Assembly: GCA_003508835.1 (NCBI GenBank)
Contig: PUFA01000223.1
Span: 1,612,001-1,676,000 of the forward strand
DNA: 64,000 bases
From: Eonycteris spelaea
Taxonomy: Eukaryota; Chordata; Mammalia; Chiroptera; Pteropodidae
Direction: 5' to 3'
In this document: one piece after another, positions 59,831 to 64,000 of the stretch
How the letters are laid out: every line of letters starts with the position of its first letter
Position numbering within the stretch: position 1 is the stretch's first letter
Notes under the pieces: model-generated
Seen by the model: only the letters and a program-made list of their open reading frames with translations
Told to the model about the DNA's origin: nothing
The model's database searches: none
Made by a program: the position numbers and the translations under genes

Positions 59831-62800
59831 AACTGGTCCTCAATGGCACCTTTTGCTAAGCAGAAATTCCTCATTTTTCCTTGAGCTGGGTTTCCGCAGC
59901 TCTGGGTTTTCTTCACCATGTAGCCAGGGACAGACAGGAAGGCTAACGAACTCCCTCCAGGTCACACATTTTAGATGGCAGAACCATGACCTGGGCTGAG
60001 TGTCGAAGCAGGGACACCCCATGGCGCTGCTCCAGGGCAAAGCCATGCCACCAGTCCTCAGAGGGCCAAGTGAGGGCAAGTCATGTCACCCCGGTGAGAT
60101 TCTGTTTGTTCATCTGCAAACTGAGGTGTTCTGAGGACTTCATGCTGGCCTCGAAACTGGCTTTTAATGACTGGCACATTTTTGGATTGTTATGATCATC
60201 CACAAGATGCTAAGTAAAGGAAAACTCAGCTCACTGTTCCAAACGTTTCCATGGCTCAGTGGTTTTCCTGTCTCAGCGAAATTCCAGCAGGTCATTTCAA
60301 CATTTACTTAACAGCACTGGGCACAGTTGGGGACAGAGTGAGAGCCTTCCAAATAACAGAATAAATCAGGTCTCAGCAAAATAAAATTTAAAGTTGAGTC
60401 AAAAGGGAAAAAAGAAGAAACAAACAGAAACCGACCACCACCACCACCCAAGGACAGCGGCTGGAATGAATCACCCCAGGTCCCCTCACGGGTCCCTTCC
60501 TACAGCAAGCTTCGATCTGCCGACCCACAATTGACTTTCAAATTGTTCAAACTCGCCCCTGTATCGCCACGACCAGGCGAATTCTAGCTGAGCAGAAAAC
60601 ACTGCATAGCGGGGCTGGTCCCAGAAGCAGAGAGGCACCATCTTGGAGTCCACCTTCCTCTTCAGGCAAAGCCCCTCCTGGCTGCGGGTCTCAGCTGTGC
60701 CGGGGCTGACAGTGTCCCCAAGCTCAGGAGACCAGCCGTGAAACCAGTCCTGCCCTCAGAGTTCCTGCCCATTAGTGGTTCTTGACCTTGAAGGCGAGGC
60801 TTTCCTGCTCGGCTTCATCTCCAAACTGGGAACCACAGAAAATGGAGTGGGACCCCGGCTCGAAGCACCCAAAAGACAGGAAGAAAAGCAGTCCCGCCAC
60901 CCCAGCCCCCTCACCCAGCCCCACGGCCACCCCACTGGCCGCCTGCCCTCCTGCCTCCAGGCCCTGCACACACCTGGGCCACTCTCCTCTCCCCCTCCTG
61001 TTCACCCCCTGGGGGTTCCCTCCAAGGGCGTCCACCCGAGCAGGCCTACGCACAGTCACACTGTGTTTTCACAGGCTCTTGATTCAATGTCCTGCTGCAT
61101 GGGGCTATGAGCTGGATCTTGTGTGAAACATTCTCACACTCACACACACGTGTCATCACAGCCTATGGGCTAAGATGGGTGTGTAGGAGAAGGTGTGTGA
61201 AACTATGTATGGGCACGTGCACATACAGTCGCTGAAAAACCACGCACTCCACACAGCACACGAGGCCAAGTCTATGTTAGTTAGCTGAATAGGTACAGAA
61301 GGTGTCAGGTGACAGTACCTCCCCCTCCACAGCTCCCCTTTCCCACCCGGGGCCCCCTGGGACCCACAGGTTAGCAGCCAGAGCTGCAGTTTGCTCTCTC
61401 CAGGGGGTGCAGCCCACCCACCGTGGGTGCACACCCCACTTCAACTAACAACATTCGTTTTGTCCCGTGGTTTTTCCCATGAGGACAGAAATGCAAATCT
61501 GGTTTGGCGCCGCGAGGTCAAAGGGCACAGGCACCTTCCTGCTTCCCAAGGCTGTGAGGCTCACCTTTTCCAGAGTGCGGGGGACGCCCCCCAGCGACCG
61601 GCGGTGTGCCAGCACTTTTAAGGTGTTTGCCCCTCTGACGAGCAAAGCGACGTCTGGTCACCTTACTGACATGTCATAGACTTCTCGCGGTTCTGAGGAC
61701 CTGGCTGCGTGGGGTTGGGGCTTCGGTGAACTGTCTGGTCAGCGTCCTCTGCCCGCCCTTTTCCTCGCCGCATGTTCGTCCATCGCGTCGTCCCTGCTTC
61801 ACACGGCATGGACGCTGCGGCTCTGGGTCTGTGATCTCCGCGTCCCGTGTTCCTTCCGACCGTGCCGCGGTCAGCCCCCTGGCTCTGGCCTCCGGAGAGG
61901 GGGAATGCAGCCTACCCGGGACTGGGTGTGGCACCTCCTCCCCCGACCGGGCGGCAGCAGGAGACGGTCCGGCTCCCTGCGCCCGGCGGCCTGGCGGGCA
62001 GCCGCAGCATCGGGCGTGCTTGCACGACACTGACCCAGGCTGGCTCCAGCAGGTCAGCGGACGTATGAACCCCTGAGCTCCTGGTCCCGGGACAGGAAAT
62101 GAAGGGCCTGGCAGTCCTTGGGCATGGACGACCCACCGCTGCCTGTCTGCACAGCTGCCGTGACCCGTCTCTCTCGTGCAAGGCTGGTTGCCTGTCACTC
62201 ATCTTCGGCTTGGCCAGAGTGACCCCACAACGCCCGAGTCCACAGGACCTTCCAGCTCAGCTCTGGGGCCTGGCTAACCACAGGGTCGCTCCCCTCAGTG
62301 CAGGCTCTGGCCTAAGATCCCCCCAACCTAATGAATCGTACAGGAGGTACAGGGAGAGGAACTGGGGCGCACTCCCGTACTGCCTGTTCCAGGCCCCTTG
62401 CTGCCTCCAACCCGTCCCCAGGCAGGGCCATTGTGGCCAGGATTCTGGGGAGGGGGCGGGGAGCGGTCTTGCATGGCCGGGTTTCCTCAGCCCAGGGATG
62501 TCTGGCCTGTCCCTGCGTCTCTGCATCAGGTGCCTCCGGGCAGCATCCCTGCAGCCAGTGTGACTTGTGGAAAACAAACGGAAGCCCAGGCTGTGAGCGC
62601 CTGGGGCCCAGGCCTGGGCGGTCCCGAGGTCCTGGCCTCCTGTTGCATGCTGCTGGGGCCCCTGCTCCACCTGGGCGGGAGCCCAGCACCCCTCGGCTGG
62701 ACTGTCCCTCTCTGGCAGGCCCAGCATGTTGTTTTCAAAGCTCCCTGCACACTGGCTAGGTTGTTTATTTACATTAATAGACACTTACTAAGCACCTACT

Positions 62801-64000
62801 GTGCATCCTCTGCTTGATTCACGGAACTGAGGGACCAGCTGTTCCTCCGGCAAGTCATCCTGCACGTCAGGTGATTTTCCTGGATGCCACTGCCACTGCC
62901 CGTCCAACCACTTCACCACACAACACTTGCTACTTCCAGACTCACGTTCCCTGACACTGCACAGAAGCGGTGAAGGCCATCAAAGTCGTACTTGCGTTTA
63001 CTCTGTGACTCACGGGGTGACAATAACTCAAACACGAGCACCTAAGAGATCTCGGGGCTGTGACTGTTCAGCACTGACCTGGGCAAGGTGCCAGGCTAGG
63101 TGGATGCAGGAAGCTAAGGCCTCAAATGTTCGCAGTGACACAAGCTGCTCCTGTGAGCCTGCCCGCGGGAACCGTGTCGCCTGGCTGCAGAGTCCCCGCC
63201 ACACAGAAGCACCCTCCACCTCCACGCCAGGCCTCGGACGTGGGGTGCTCGGGCTCAGCGTCCACACTCGCCCCGACGTTGTCCCCCAGGGCGCTGGCTC
63301 TGACGGTGCCCGGCTCCACACTCCACACGCACCGTGCTGGGCAACTGTCCTCCCAGAGCCTAGGCTGCTGAGCCTCTTCAGGACAGGGGCGCCGCCAAGG
63401 TGACAGGCCTGATGTCCACTCAGCACTCAGAACATGAGGCACACGTAACATTTCTGTTTAAAACCTACCTGGTCTCAGTGAAAAGGCCTCTTTTGCCAAC
63501 AATCACAGAGGTGACGCCATTGGCAAGCTCTCACGGTGCAGGCCAGCGTCCCCCGACTCGCCTGCATGGTCCCTGCCTGCCTGCGAGGCCCTGCGGCAGG
63601 GGCATTTCCTGGGGAGGAAACATCCTGCACCTCGTGGCTGACTTCAAATAGCAACGTAAATCTTTATAGCCATTGTCAACCGCTGGGCTGGACCAATAAG
63701 GAACTTAACGACTGAATCCCCTCAGGTGTCAGTCACCTGTGAGACGGAGCAGTGCACACACGTCCCACACAGAAGGTGTCCCTTTCACGGTCGCTATCCT
63801 GGTTGTCCTGGTGCTTCAGGCCTCAGGCTTGGGGACAGCAGCTGCCCTGACGTTACGGCCGGAGAACACGAGGGCCATGCAGTAGGGGCGTGCAGGATGG
63901 GGCCAGGGGAGGGGGCCCACAGCGTGACTGGGCGCGCGCCCGCAGACCTGCCCACTCACTGGTCCAACATGAACGGTGCGCTGCCTGCGGGACGCACACC
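59831..64000. other. Upstream flank of NDUFA10, no gene seen
   Basis: 4.2 kb of mostly unique DNA. There are weak L2/MIR-like pieces at about 59,945-60,060 and 62,760-62,815 (CTTACTAAGCACCTACTGTG) and a short CA run near 61,135-61,155. In human the neighbours on this side are olfactory receptor genes and COPS9. No receptor, COPS9 or other exon is recognisable here. Confidence 0.6.

Noticed and set aside
58424..64000. Possible divergent gene sharing the CpG island with NDUFA10
   Set aside because: The CpG island ends at an LTR followed by an antisense L1. No exon or protein-like frame is visible up to the window end.

Overview
This window is mammalian nuclear DNA. It holds exons with GT/AG splice sites, a CpG-island promoter, L1 and L2 LINEs, a MIR, MaLR-type LTRs and many (CA/TG)n tracts. 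The best-preserved L1 (about 11.88-13.60 kb) has a 3' end of the kind seen in laurasiatherian mammals. I see no Alu, Bov-tA, carnivore tRNA-Lys SINE, or other young lineage SINE. I therefore read it as a non-primate placental, probably laurasiatherian, but the species cannot be fixed. High GC, many CpGs and minisatellites fit a subtelomeric location such as human 2q37.

The only protein-coding gene I can support is NDUFA10, on the minus strand from the ATG at 58,423 to the stop at 32,693. It encodes the deoxynucleoside-kinase-like 42-kDa accessory subunit of mitochondrial complex I. All ten coding exons were placed by homology and splice signals. They total 1,062 bp, or 353 residues, against 355 in human, as recalled. 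The promoter is a CpG island with a perfect CRE palindrome 53 bp upstream of the ATG, and a MaLR-type LTR fragment lies just behind it. Exon 8 and the exon 9 acceptor carry anomalies in G runs, which are either sequence errors or real changes.

Layout: 1-32.2 kb is intergenic DNA downstream of NDUFA10. In human the next gene on that side is HDAC4, but no HDAC4 exon is visible here. This part holds L1 and LTR fragments, TG-rich tracts, a cluster of GC boxes, a CTCF-like motif and a 5 x 32-bp tandem array whose unit resembles the ZNF143/THAP11 site. From 32.2 to 58.4 kb is NDUFA10, with introns carrying old L1 and L2 pieces, a CTCF-consensus match beside the last exon and AT-rich islands that may be conserved non-coding DNA. 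From 58.4 to 64 kb lie the promoter, an LTR, an antisense L1 and sequence with no recognisable gene.

The open reading frames longer than about 60 codons outside NDUFA10 show no recognisable protein family, except remnants of L1 ORF1. I found no tRNA, rRNA, CRISPR array or bacterial feature. Repeat names are from memory of consensus sequences, not from a search.
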